Assembly: GCF_020216025.1 (NCBI RefSeq)
Contig: NZ_JAIWNC010000021.1
Coordinates: forward strand, 81,470-145,469
DNA: 64,000 bases
Reading direction: 5' to 3'
Source of the DNA: Jidongwangia harbinensis
GTDB lineage: Bacteria; Actinomycetota; Actinomycetes; Mycobacteriales; Micromonosporaceae
Shown here: one piece after another, positions 35,214 to 43,270 of the stretch
Numbering within the stretch: position 1 is the stretch's first letter
Layout of the letters: the number at the start of each line of letters is the position of its first letter
Translations under genes and position numbers: made by a program
The notes under the pieces: generated by a model
What the model was told of the DNA's origin: nothing
Database searches by the model: none
The model's input: only the letters and a program-made list of their open reading frames with translations

Positions 35214-35849
35214 ATGAGACGGGCCGTGATCGCCGCTGTGGCCACAGCCGCAGTGGTTGTCGTCGCGGGCGTTGCGCTCCTGCGCGTACAGCGGGAACGG
35301 GAGTGGACTCGGGGCGGCGATCGGCTGGCCGTACACGTGGAGGTTGCTCTTGCCACCCAGGACACTTTCGAGGGTGTAGTGGTTCGGCTCGGCGCACCCC
35401 CGCGCACGGCAACGCGGTTCCACAGCGCGGACCAGACCGTGGTGGTACAGGTCCGATGGTCGGCGTCAGCTCACTCCGACGGGTCGTTCCAGCTCATCGC
35501 GCTTGACGGGCGAGTGACTCCGCCGCGTCCCCTGGCCGCGGACGGAGGCTGGAACGCCGAGGGTGCGACCGGGTCGAGCTGGGGCAGCGCTTACGAGGTA
35601 CTGGCCCAGCGTTATGAATGGCTGGCCGGGATGGCGGAAAGCAACTACACCGATCCCAACGGCATCCACACGTTCCCCACCCCTGCCGTGAGGGCGCCGG
35701 CCGCCAGCGCGGGAACGGTGACCGCGTGGTTCCGCCAATGGGGTGACGGTCCCATCCCGTTCACGGACACCGAACGCGACATCGTCGTGGCTTTGTTCTA
35801 CGTCGACGGTGGTGGTGAGGTGCGATGGGCAAAACGCGTCTTCGGATAG
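35214..35849 (+). CDS. signal-anchored hypothetical protein
   Basis: 211 residues from ATG 35214. An N-terminal anchor (MRRAVIAAVATAAVVVVAGVALL) precedes a soluble domain with TVVVQVRWSASAHSDGSFQL, ALDGRVTPPRPLAADGGW and a C-terminal YVDGGGEVRWAKRVFG. No known family recognised. An in-frame ATG at 35184 would add ten mostly acidic residues ahead of the anchor and is less likely. Confidence 0.65.
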   Translation: MRRAVIAAVATAAVVVVAGVALLRVQREREWTRGGDRLAVHVEVALATQDTFEGVVVRLGAPPRTATRFHSADQTVVVQVRWSASAHSDGSFQLIALDGRVTPPRPLAADGGWNAEGATGSSWGSAYEVLAQRYEWLAGMAESNYTDPNGIHTFPTPAVRAPAASAGTVTAWFRQWGDGPIPFTDTERDIVVALFYVDGGGEVRWAKRVFG

Positions 35850-35876
35850 CCCGCGGTCAGGACGCCCCCGTGCCGC

Positions 35877-36707
35877 CTACCGTCGGGGAATCGCTGTCAT
35901 GCCGAGGTAACGGCCCATGTTGCGCTCGACCTCTTCGGCGCCGACCGCGGCGAGGAGTTCACCCAGGGCTTGGACGCGGTCCTGGAAGCCGGGCCCGGAC
36001 GCGGCGGCGGCGAACGCGGTGGAGGAGGCCAGCAGGTCTTCCCTCGGTGGCAGGGTGGCCCGGTTGACCTGTTTCTTGACCGCGCCGAGGGCCTGCTTGT
36101 CGAAGGCGGCGATACGCATGGCGGTGGCGTTCACGAAGGCGTCCAGTTCGGTGTCCGGGACCGTTCTGGTTACCCAGCGGTAGTGTTCGGCCTGGTCGGC
36201 GTCGTAGTCGTGGCAGCTCAGGAACACTTCGAGTGCGCGGTCGCGGCCGATGAGCCGGGGCAGGCGCTCGCCGGCGCCACCGCCCGGTATCAGCCCCAGG
36301 GCGACCTCCGGCTGACTGAAGATCGCTTCCTCCCGGCTGGCGTAGCGCAGGTCGAAGGCGAGCGTGAGCTCCGCGCCACCTCCCCGGGCGCGGCCCCGGA
36401 TCGCGGCGATGCTGACGAATGGCGCGGCGGCCAGGCGGGTCGTCAGGTCGACGAAGACAGGGGTTGCCGCGTCCGGGCCGGTCATCGCGAGCAGTCGTGC
36501 GAAGTCCTCCGAGTCGGCGTGGTTGAGGAAGAAGCCGGGGACGGAACTGTCGAAGATCACGACCCGAGCGTGGTCGTCGTGGCTGAGGATCTCGACCGCT
36601 TCGGACAGTTCGGCGAGAGTGTCCGCCCCGACGAGGTTCACGGGCGGGTTGGCGAAGGTGATTCTACGGACGTACGCAGAGACCTCGGAGATGGTGAACT
36701 GCTTCAT
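35877..36707 (-). CDS. enoyl-CoA hydratase/isomerase family protein
   Basis: 276 residues of the crotonase fold: NPPVNLVGADTLAELSEAVE, VSIAAIRGRARGGGAELTLA (oxyanion-hole loop) and EVALGLIPGGGAGERLPRLIG. The glutamates of classic hydratases are only partly conserved (PEVALGLIPGGGA keeps one), so reaction type is open. It follows the epimerase gene by 25 bases on the same strand and is probably co-transcribed, under the TetR gene at 37806. Confidence 0.86.
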   Translation of the reverse strand: MKQFTISEVSAYVRRITFANPPVNLVGADTLAELSEAVEILSHDDHARVVIFDSSVPGFFLNHADSEDFARLLAMTGPDAATPVFVDLTTRLAAAPFVSIAAIRGRARGGGAELTLAFDLRYASREEAIFSQPEVALGLIPGGGAGERLPRLIGRDRALEVFLSCHDYDADQAEHYRWVTRTVPDTELDAFVNATAMRIAAFDKQALGAVKKQVNRATLPPREDLLASSTAFAAAASGPGFQDRVQALGELLAAVGAEEVERNMGRYLGMTAIPRR

Positions 36708-36732
36708 GGGTTTCCTTCCGGTGCGAGGGGAT

Positions 36733-37710
36733 TCAGGATCGGGCCATGCGACGCAGGCCCTCGTCGACGGAGATCGTCGGCTGGTAACCCAGGCTGGTGC
36801 GGGCGCGGGTGATGTCGTAGACCCGGTCGCGGCCCATGAAGGTGACGATCCAGTGCGTGAGGGGCGGCGGAGTGGTGCTGCGCCGGGCCTTGGCGGCGGT
36901 CTCCATCAGGGTGGCGACCGGTGCGGCCATCGCCCGGGGGAAACTGCCGGCGCCGCTCACGTCGATCCCGCGGGTGGCGAGCAGCGGGGTGAAGAACTGC
37001 CGGGCCGGACGGGGGTCGCCGTCGGTGATGTAGCAGACGAGGCCGTGTTCCCCGCGGGTCATCGCCAGCGTGACGGCGTGGGCGAGGTTGTCGAAGTGGC
37101 AGTGGTCGACCAGATGACGGCCTCCGTCGATCCACGAGAACCGGCCGGCTTCGACCGACTCGACGAATCCCTCCAGGTTGTGCGCGCTGCGACTGCCCCA
37201 GAGGAAGGGCGGCCGAAGAATCACCAGGGTGGTGTCGCCGTGCGGCAGAGCGAGCATGTCCTGTTCGGTGCGGAGTTTGACCCGGCTGTACGCGATGTTC
37301 GGCCGTCCCGGGTCGGAACCCTCGTTGATCCTGTCCGCCCGGTTGCTGCCGGTGGACACGCTGGCCGCCGAGATCAGCACGAAGCGCTTGACCCGCGCGG
37401 CCACCGCGGCCTGGTAGAGCGCGACCGTCGGCCGCAGGTTGCGGTCGACGAACACCTGATCCGGACCCCAGAACTCCATGAACGCCGCCGCGTGCACCAC
37501 GGCGTCGACCCGCCCGAGGACGTCCAGCCAGGCCGGCGTGGCCGTCGCCGCCGCCAGGTCGCCGCGCACCGGCACGGCTCCGGCGGCCTTGACCGTCTCC
37601 GCGGCGGCGGTGGACCGGGCGAGGGCGTGCACGGTGTGCCCGTCGGCGATCAGGCGGCGGATGATCGCGCCGCCGGCGGAGCCGGAGCCGCCGGTGAGAA
37701 AGATGTCCAT
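36733..37710 (-). CDS. NAD-dependent epimerase/dehydratase (extended SDR)
   Basis: 325 residues with the GGSGSAGG nucleotide loop at the N-terminus, VDAVVHAAAFMEFWG, and the catalytic YSRVK near 160. It resembles sterol dehydrogenase/dihydroflavonol reductase-like enzymes that act on hydroxyl or keto groups of large substrates. ATG 37710 has GGGGG a few bases upstream. First gene of a two-gene operon with the enoyl-CoA hydratase; divergent from the TetR gene. Confidence 0.87.
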   Translation of the reverse strand: MDIFLTGGSGSAGGAIIRRLIADGHTVHALARSTAAAETVKAAGAVPVRGDLAAATATPAWLDVLGRVDAVVHAAAFMEFWGPDQVFVDRNLRPTVALYQAAVAARVKRFVLISAASVSTGSNRADRINEGSDPGRPNIAYSRVKLRTEQDMLALPHGDTTLVILRPPFLWGSRSAHNLEGFVESVEAGRFSWIDGGRHLVDHCHFDNLAHAVTLAMTRGEHGLVCYITDGDPRPARQFFTPLLATRGIDVSGAGSFPRAMAAPVATLMETAAKARRSTTPPPLTHWIVTFMGRDRVYDITRARTSLGYQPTISVDEGLRRMARS

Positions 37711-37740
37711 GGGAACCCCCAGGGTTTCGACGCGTCCGGT

Positions 37741-37787
37741 TGACGCTGTCACCTGACTTAGGTTGAGGCTTTCAGGTGACGTTGTCA
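37741..37787. promoter_or_regulatory. paired TetR operators in divergent promoter
   Basis: Two copies of TGACnnnGTCA: TGACGCTGTCA at 37741-37751 and TGACGTTGTCA at 37777-37787, 36 bases apart, each extended by ACCT/AGGT facing inward. The second lies inside a 17-base spacer between TTCAGG (37771-37776) and TAGGAT (37794-37799), a plausible promoter for the TetR gene. Confidence 0.65.
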
Positions 37788-37805
37788 ACTCTGTAGGATG
37801 ATTTG

Positions 37806-38372
37806 GTGATCACCCGCACCGAGTCAGCCGCCGCCACCCGTCGTGCCCTCCTCGACGCCGCGGCCGGGCTGCTCGACGAAGGCGGACCGGAGGCGGTGAC
37901 GCTGCGGGAGGTGGGCGCACGGGCGGGCGTCAGTCGCGGCGCGCCCTACCGGCACTTCGCCGACAAGGACGACCTCCTGACCGCGATCGCGGCACAGGCC
38001 TGGAACGCGTTGGCCGACCAGGCCGGCACGCTGGGCGCGCACCCCGGCATGCCCACCCGGGACAAGGTGCGGGCGATGCTCGCCGGGATGCTCGCCACCG
38101 CCAGGGAACGACCGCACCTCTACCGGTTGATGCACCGGCCACCGGCCGGACCCGAAGTGCTGCAGGCCGCCGCGCGCAGCCAGGGCCCGTTCGTCGCGGC
38201 CTTGAGCGACCTGGTCGGTGACACCCAGGCCCACCGTTTCGGAGCCGTGCTGCTCAGCGGCGTACACGGGGCGATAGGCATGGAAGCCAGCGGTCAGCTC
38301 ACCCGGGACAAGTGGAAGACCGACGCCGACGAGATCCTCGACACCCTGGTCGGACTGCTTCCCGCGAGCTGA
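37806..38372 (+). CDS. TetR family regulator
   Basis: 188 residues. HTH: TLREVGARAGVSRGAPYRHFADKDDLLTAI, the standard TetR recognition helix. The C-terminal domain (RERPHLYRLMHRPPAGPEVL, SGVHGAIGMEASGQ) is of the type found in regulators of small catabolic operons. It is divergent from the epimerase/hydratase operon with two operator-like repeats between them. GTG 37806 coincides with the expected transcription start, so its mRNA may be leaderless; TTG 37803 is the alternative. Confidence 0.9.
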   Translation: MITRTESAAATRRALLDAAAGLLDEGGPEAVTLREVGARAGVSRGAPYRHFADKDDLLTAIAAQAWNALADQAGTLGAHPGMPTRDKVRAMLAGMLATARERPHLYRLMHRPPAGPEVLQAAARSQGPFVAALSDLVGDTQAHRFGAVLLSGVHGAIGMEASGQLTRDKWKTDADEILDTLVGLLPAS

Positions 38373-38501
38373 GGTGACGACACCGCGAGCACCAGACTCG
38401 ATACCGCCGCGCCGCCGTCGGTGACCAGGGGTTGAATCTCCTCGTGGGGATGACGCCGGCGTCGAACGGCTGACCCGGCATGTGCCACGGGGCTTCTATG
38501 A

Positions 38502-38517
38502 CCTGTTTCGAAACAGG
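38502..38517. terminator. palindrome between convergent genes
   Basis: CCTGTTTCGAAACAGG, a perfect 16-base palindrome, sits between the TetR gene and the MarR gene, touching the MarR stop. It can form a hairpin and end transcription from both sides. It is also part of a 16-mer shared with 20075-20090, so it may be a mobile-element scar instead. Confidence 0.4.
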
Positions 38518-38519
38518 CC

Positions 38520-38993
38520 TTATTCGCGCTTCGGGGTGGCCTGCCTCGCCGTGGAGACGGCCTCCTCGTACCGGAGCAGGGTGTCGACGAACGTCCGTTG
38601 CTGTGCCGCGGTCAGCGGCGCGAGGGCGTGCCGCCACGCATGGGCACCTGGCGAGAGCCACTGGGTGATGGCGGGGCGGCTTTCGGGAGTGATGTCGATG
38701 ATGCGCCGGCGACGGTCGGCGTCGTCCTCGCGCCGCACCAGGACCGCTCTGCGACTCAGATCGCTCACGATGAGGCTCACCGTGGTCGGTGCCACGCCGA
38801 GCATCTCGGCCAGTTGCGAGACGGTCAGCGGACCGTCGAGCAGGAGCAGAGACAGCAGCGACAGGTGCCTGGGTGCCAGGTCGAGTGACCGGAGTTGTTC
38901 CGGCAACGGCAGGCGCTTGATCCTGCCGACCAGCCTCGGCATCACGAGGAGCAACTCCCGGACCGCGTCGTCCGTGGTGTCCGGCGTTGACAT
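38520..38993 (-). CDS. MarR family regulator
   Basis: 157 residues with a winged helix: LTVSQLAEMLGVAPTTVSLIVSDL as helix-turn-helix and REDDADRRRRIIDITPES as the wing. MarR proteins typically repress a divergent enzyme gene and are released by phenolic or oxidised compounds. The tautomerase gene starts 68 bases away in the opposite direction. GGAGGTGGGTGG precedes ATG 38993; the frame is open further upstream. Confidence 0.9.
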   Translation of the reverse strand: MSTPDTTDDAVRELLLVMPRLVGRIKRLPLPEQLRSLDLAPRHLSLLSLLLLDGPLTVSQLAEMLGVAPTTVSLIVSDLSRRAVLVRREDDADRRRRIIDITPESRPAITQWLSPGAHAWRHALAPLTAAQQRTFVDTLLRYEEAVSTARQATPKRE

Positions 38994-39012
38994 CCACCCA
39001 CCTCCCAAATAC

Positions 39013-39042
39013 CTTTGCTTGCAAAGATTGTTTGTGTCCAAA
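39013..39042. promoter_or_regulatory. probable MarR operator region
   Basis: CTTTGCTTGCAAAG (39013-39026; arms CTTTGC/GCAAAG) is followed by TTTGTGTCCAAA (39031-39042; arms TTTG/CAAA). Both lie between the divergent MarR and tautomerase genes. Confidence 0.5.
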
Positions 39043-39060
39043 CGGTTCTCGGAGGATGGT

Positions 39061-39447
39061 ATGCCCCACCTCAGCGTCCACGTGCTGGAGAGCGACCTGG
39101 CCGGTCGCGAGACCGTACTCATCGAGAAGCTGACCGACGCGATCGTGGCCGTCTACGGGGACTGGGCTCGCAGCATCGCGGTCGTGCAGTTGATCGGCCT
39201 GCCGCCCCACCGATGGGGTGTCGGCGGCGCGCCGGCACGATCACCCGCGCCCAGTGTCACGTTCGGCATCAAGGAGGCCGCCTTCAGCCGGCCGGACGCC
39301 GACGAGATCGTCGCCCGTCTCGTCTCCGGGGTCACGGACGCGGTCGTCGACGTCTTCGGAGAACGTGTCCGCGCCGGCGTGACGGTCGAGCTGGTGGGCA
39401 CTCCGGCCGGGCGTTCAGGCATCGGCGGAGTCGTGGTCACGTCGTAA
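39061..39447 (+). CDS. tautomerase, fused double domain
   Basis: 128 residues made of two ~60-residue 4-oxalocrotonate tautomerase-like halves, each ending in a similar hairpin (LPPHRWGVGG and TPAGRSGIGG). Pro2 follows the initiator Met and would be the catalytic base after Met removal; the second half has no such N-terminal Pro and is probably structural. Reaction: keto-enol isomerisation of an unknown substrate. GGAGGATGGT precedes ATG 39061. Divergent from MarR. Confidence 0.85.
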   Translation: MPHLSVHVLESDLAGRETVLIEKLTDAIVAVYGDWARSIAVVQLIGLPPHRWGVGGAPARSPAPSVTFGIKEAAFSRPDADEIVARLVSGVTDAVVDVFGERVRAGVTVELVGTPAGRSGIGGVVVTS

Positions 39448-39541
39448 CTGTCCCGCCGACTCCAGGAGCGGCAGATGCATTGGTGTGCAACCGGGCCGTG
39501 CGGGGTGCACGCGTAGCGGAGTCACGGCGCGCCGGTCGTAC

Positions 39542-39910
39542 TCAATCGTGAGGGCCGCGCTCGCGACTCAGGTACCGAACCGGCTTGCCGAGCGACTTCG
39601 CGTAGGCGATCTCCCGCCGGGTCGACTCACCTACGTAGCCGCCCGGATCCACGATGTACACCTCGTCCGCCATGCGGATCTTCTGACGGTGTACGCCGCC
39701 GAGCCGTCCCTTCAGGTCCGAGCTGTCGGCTGTCCAGTCGTAGTCCGGCAGGTCGGGGAGCCGGAACATGCCGAGGCTGATCACGACGCAGCCTTCCAGC
39801 GTGAGCCGCTGGTTGACCTCCGCGAACTCAGCCTCGAACCTGGTCGAGCCGCAGAGCGTGACGACCTTGGCCTCACCCTCGGCCGACCGCGGCGCCTGCT
39901 GGTCCTCCAT
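39542..39910 (-). CDS. DUF4406-like nucleoside deoxyribosyltransferase-fold protein
   Basis: 122 residues. The segments KVVTLCGSTRFEAEFAEVN, HRQKIRMADEVYIVDPGGY and ESTRREIAYAKSLGKPV follow the fold of nucleoside 2-deoxyribosyltransferases: the strand with CGSTR, an acidic D/E pair and a closing STxxEI. Related small proteins are common in phages and actinobacteria with unproven activity. It is divergent from the MerR gene at ~40002. Confidence 0.75.
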   Translation of the reverse strand: MEDQQAPRSAEGEAKVVTLCGSTRFEAEFAEVNQRLTLEGCVVISLGMFRLPDLPDYDWTADSSDLKGRLGGVHRQKIRMADEVYIVDPGGYVGESTRREIAYAKSLGKPVRYLSRERGPHD

Positions 39911-39963
39911 GAGGGTTGATGATCGCTGACGGCAGGACGAGCCCGTCGCCTCCCCTGGCGGGC

Positions 39964-39994
39964 TTGCGTCTCAAGCCGCTTGAGATCGCATAGT
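39964..39994 (+). promoter_or_regulatory. MerR-type promoter with central operator
   Basis: -35 TTGCGT (39964-39969) and -10 CATAGT (39989-39994) are separated by 19 bases, the long spacer typical of MerR-activated promoters. Centred in it is TCTCAAG-CCG-CTTGAGA (39969-39985), a perfect inverted repeat with 7-base arms. Transcription would start about 40001, next to the start codon. Confidence 0.7.
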
Positions 39995-40001
39995 GTGCGG
40001 C

Positions 40002-40994
40002 GTGGACATGAACGAGCTGTACGCCATCGGGGATGTCGCGCGGCGGACCGGCCTGAGCGTCAGCGCCGTCCGGTACTACGCGGACGCCGGGGTCGTCACG
40101 CCGGCTGCCAGCACGCCGGCCGGTCACCGCCTGTACGACGTGTCGGCCATCGCCCGGCTGGAGCTGGTCCGGACGCTGCGGGAACTCGACGCCGGCCTGG
40201 ACGAGATCCGGCGGGTACTGGCCGGCGAGGCGACGCTGCGCGAGCTGGCCACCACCCACCTGGCTCTGCTGGCACGGCAGGAGGCGCGGCTGCGCAGCCG
40301 TCGCGCGGTGCTGTCCGCCATCGTGCGACAGGACTCCACCGCCGAGCAGGTCACGCTGATGCACAAGTTGGTCGGCATGCCGGACGAGGAACGCGACCGG
40401 CTGATCGACGAGTTCTGGGCCGAGGTCACGACCGGCTGGGAGCCGCCGGAGCGAATGGTTCAGTGGTGGCGGGCGGCCCGTCCGGAACTGCCCGACGAAC
40501 CCACCGCGGCACAGCTGGAGGCGTGGATCGAGCTGGCCGAACTGGTCCGTGACACCGAGGTCCGGCAGGCCGTGCGCCGCGAGTTGTACGAGGTGTGCAC
40601 CACCGGTGCCGGGCCGCTGATGACCTCGTCGCCGATGCTGGACACCCTGGAGGCGGCCACGCCGATCGGTCAGGCGGCGATGGACGCGGCGCGGGACGGG
40701 GTGCCGCCGGACTCGCCGCAGGGACGTGCCATTGCCGACCGGTGGATCGGGTGGCTGTCCGGCGTCTTCGCGACACCCGACAGCCCGGGGAGGCCGGACA
40801 CGCCCGAGTTCAGGATCGAGGCGGCCGGCCACATGCGGCAAGGCGCCGAGTGGGACCGCAACCCGCCGGACCCGGAGGGACCGTTCGACCGGTACATGGC
40901 GCTGGTCACCGCGGTGAACGACGGGCCGCCGCAGCGGTTCCCGTTCGAGTGGCTGGCCGCGGCACTGCATGCGTCCGCCGATCCGGCTTCCTGA
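40002..40994 (+). CDS. MerR family regulator with large C-terminal domain
   Basis: About 330 residues. MerR HTH: YAIGDVARRTGLSVSAVRYYADAGVV, then GHRLYD and the dimerisation coiled coil (LRELATTHLALLARQEARLRSR). The ~200-residue C-terminal domain (MVQWWRAARPELPDEPTAAQ ...) is of the kind found on actinobacterial effector-binding MerR proteins; ligand unknown. It probably activates its own promoter. Start could be GTG 40002 or ATG 40008; transcription is expected to begin at about the same place, suggesting a leaderless mRNA. Confidence 0.87.
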   Translation: MDMNELYAIGDVARRTGLSVSAVRYYADAGVVTPAASTPAGHRLYDVSAIARLELVRTLRELDAGLDEIRRVLAGEATLRELATTHLALLARQEARLRSRRAVLSAIVRQDSTAEQVTLMHKLVGMPDEERDRLIDEFWAEVTTGWEPPERMVQWWRAARPELPDEPTAAQLEAWIELAELVRDTEVRQAVRRELYEVCTTGAGPLMTSSPMLDTLEAATPIGQAAMDAARDGVPPDSPQGRAIADRWIGWLSGVFATPDSPGRPDTPEFRIEAAGHMRQGAEWDRNPPDPEGPFDRYMALVTAVNDGPPQRFPFEWLAAALHASADPAS

Positions 40995-41089
40995 CGGCGG
41001 CACCATCGAGGCACCCGATCTCCGACTCGTTCGGCCATGAGCCGGAGAACAGCACAATCGCGTAGGTCTCCTGGTCCAGACCACAGTGG

Positions 41090-41659
41090 TCAGACAGCGG
41101 CGAGAAAGGCCCGCACCCGTTCCATCAGCAACGCGGCAGCCTCGGGGTCGTACGCCTCGAGCGAGGAGTCGGCGAAGAGGTGCTGGTCGCCGGGATAGAC
41201 GAACAGCTCGGCGTCCGCCGTGGAGGCGGCGAGCTCGCGTGCGGCCGGCAGGTCCTCGTCGAAGAACTCGTCGCCCTCCTTGCCGTGGATCTGCACCGGC
41301 ACGCCCTCGGGCCAGGTCTTCCCGAATTCCGTGACCGGAAGGCAGGAGTAGATCAGGAGTGCCCCGCGGGCACCGGGCCGGGTCTGCGCGAGCTGCTGGG
41401 CGATCGTCACGCCGAAGGAGAACCCGGCGTAGACGAGTCCGGGACCGAGTTCGTCGGCCGCAGCGGCGCCGCGCTCCCGGATTGCGTCGAGGCCCGCCTC
41501 TCGGGCGAATCCGAACCCATCCTCGATGCTGCCGAACGTGTGGCCGTCGAACAGGTCCGGCGTGTGCACGGTGTGCCCGGCCTGCCGCAGGCTGTCGGCG
41601 AAGCTCCGGACCCCGTCGGTCAGGCCTTGAATGTGGTGGTAGAGCAGCACGTCGGTCAC
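41090..41659 (-). CDS. dienelactone hydrolase family protein
   Basis: 189 residues, alpha/beta fold. Nucleophile motif GFSFG (near 85) has Ser where classic dienelactone hydrolases have Cys; the His is in GDQHLFADS near 164. It resembles the DLH-like proteins found with a divergent ArsR-type regulator. GTG 41659 is chosen because TDVLLYHHIQGLT is the first strand and GGGAG lies upstream; the ORF otherwise runs through the neighbour's promoter. Confidence 0.85.
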   Translation of the reverse strand: MTDVLLYHHIQGLTDGVRSFADSLRQAGHTVHTPDLFDGHTFGSIEDGFGFAREAGLDAIRERGAAAADELGPGLVYAGFSFGVTIAQQLAQTRPGARGALLIYSCLPVTEFGKTWPEGVPVQIHGKEGDEFFDEDLPAARELAASTADAELFVYPGDQHLFADSSLEAYDPEAAALLMERVRAFLAAV

Positions 41660-41693
41660 GGCGGTGAACTCCCTACGAACGATCGGGATTTTT

Positions 41694-41703
41694 GGAACGT
41701 TCC
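41694..41703. promoter_or_regulatory. palindrome between hydrolase and ArsR-type regulator
   Basis: GGAACGTTCC, a perfect 10-base palindrome in the 65-base gap between the divergent starts, 22 bases before the regulator ATG. Likely operator for the neighbouring HTH protein. Confidence 0.5.
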
Positions 41704-41724
41704 GCGATGCTAGTCTGTTGCGCC

Positions 41725-42288
41725 ATGGCAGACAACCCGCCGGACTACGAGCTAGCCGATCGAATGGCACTCACCAGGCCGGACCAGGTGAAGGCCATCG
41801 GCCACCCGCTCCGCACGACGATCCTGCAGCTGCTCCACGAGCGGGCCGCGACCGTGACCGAGCTGGCGGAGGCGGTGGAGCGCCCCAAGAGCACGGTCGC
41901 GCACCACGTGGACGTGCTGACACGGAACGGCCTGCTCCGGGTGGTGCGTACGCGGAAGGTGCGAGCGATCGAGGAGCGCTTCTACGGGCGCACCGCGCGC
42001 CTGTTCCACGTAGCGGCCGAGCCATCACCCGCCGGTGACCAGATGCCGCGCGACTTCAACGACTTCGAGGTGGCCGCCCGCGAGTCCGCCGAGGCGTTCG
42101 AGCAGGGAAAACTCTGGGGCTTCATCCGGCATGCGCGCATCTCGGAGGAGCAGGCCTCCCAGTTCTGGGACCGGATGGCGAAACTGGTCGACGAGTTCGA
42201 CCGGATGCCCAGGTCCGGCGACACCACGTACGGCTTCGCGATCGGCGTCTACCCCACCGACCACCCGACCCTGCCGGCGCCGCAGTGA
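41725..42288 (+). CDS. ArsR-type winged-helix regulator
   Basis: 187 residues. HTH: VKAIGHPLRTTILQLLHERA, then TVTELAEAVERPKSTVAHHVDVLTRNGLL, as in ArsR-like repressors, without metal-binding cysteines. The C-terminal half (ARESAEAFEQGKLWGFIRHA, QFWDRMAKLVDEFD) is helical and of unknown ligand. Divergent from the dienelactone hydrolase gene and likely its repressor. Confidence 0.87.
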   Translation: MADNPPDYELADRMALTRPDQVKAIGHPLRTTILQLLHERAATVTELAEAVERPKSTVAHHVDVLTRNGLLRVVRTRKVRAIEERFYGRTARLFHVAAEPSPAGDQMPRDFNDFEVAARESAEAFEQGKLWGFIRHARISEEQASQFWDRMAKLVDEFDRMPRSGDTTYGFAIGVYPTDHPTLPAPQ

Positions 42289-42526
42289 TCGCCCGGCCGT
42301 TCAGCCACGCTCGTCCAGGACGTGACCCTCGCCTTCCTCCCGCCCGGCCGGGGGCGGTACGGGATTCAGTTCGTCACCCGCCATGGCAGGCTGTCATCGA
42401 CGCCGACCGCCCATGCCTCCAGACCCGGATCCGCGATGACCGCGTCGATGCCGGACCTGCCGCCTCCTCACCTGACGGGATCGCCGCAGCGCCCTGGTCC
42501 CGGTCACCCCATGGTTCTCACGGTGC

Positions 42527-43048
42527 CTAGCCGTCCGTGGAGGCACGGTTCAGCAGGTACAGCGCGAAGGACTCGCCGTTGATGGACATGTCCTTGCCGT
42601 ATCGGAATCCGAGACGCTCCATGACGGCCCGGGAACGATGGTTGTGCACCTCGGTGAAGGACACGACCTCGTCGGCGTCGAGTTCGTCGAATGCGAACGC
42701 CAGACCCGCTCGCCCGATCTCGGTGGCGTAACCCTGCCCCCAAAATCTGCGGTGCAGTGCCCAGCCGAGCTCCAGACGCTCGCGGCCGTCGACGTGCTTG
42801 CGCGACAAGCCTCCGCGTCCGACGAGTTCACCGGTCGCACGGTGGTACGCCATCCACTTGTGGACCCCGTCGACCGACCACGACCGGGCGATCCTGGCGA
42901 CTTCCCGGTCCACTTGTTCGCGCGTCCACCTGCCGTACCACTCGGCCACGGCCGGATCGAGATACAGGTCGAACAGGTCATCGGCGTGTTTGACGTCGAC
43001 CGGCTCCAGGCGCAGCCGATCGGTCAGGCGAATCCGCGGGTACGACAT
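42527..43048 (-). CDS. GNAT family N-acetyltransferase (RimJ/RimL-like)
   Basis: 173 residues. Acetyl-CoA loop RFWGQGYATEIGRAG and the C-terminal VHNHRSRAVMERLGFRYGKD are the standard GNAT motifs A and B. N-terminal TDRLRLEPVDVKHADDLFDL matches the RimJ-type group. Substrate unknown. The stop is followed by no clear terminator. Confidence 0.88.
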   Translation of the reverse strand: MSYPRIRLTDRLRLEPVDVKHADDLFDLYLDPAVAEWYGRWTREQVDREVARIARSWSVDGVHKWMAYHRATGELVGRGGLSRKHVDGRERLELGWALHRRFWGQGYATEIGRAGLAFAFDELDADEVVSFTEVHNHRSRAVMERLGFRYGKDMSINGESFALYLLNRASTDG

Positions 43049-43270
43049 CGCCCCATCTCACTCCTGCAGGTTGTTTGCGTCCCGGGGGTGGGCGTTCCCC
43101 CGGGTCACTAAAGGCTTACCTCAGGCGCCCTGCCTACGGTGGAGTCATGATCTGGGACCGCGAAATTGTCCGGACGACCGCGCGCAGGATCCGCCGCACG
43201 TCTCGATGCTGATCGACCGGGCGATCGCGGGAGGTCCAGTCACGGATCGGTCCGCTGATCCTCGGTCCGG

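Noticed and set aside
43105..43125. Possible iron-box-like sequence around AGGCTTACCT
   Set aside because: Only one half resembles the DtxR/IdeR consensus and no iron gene follows.
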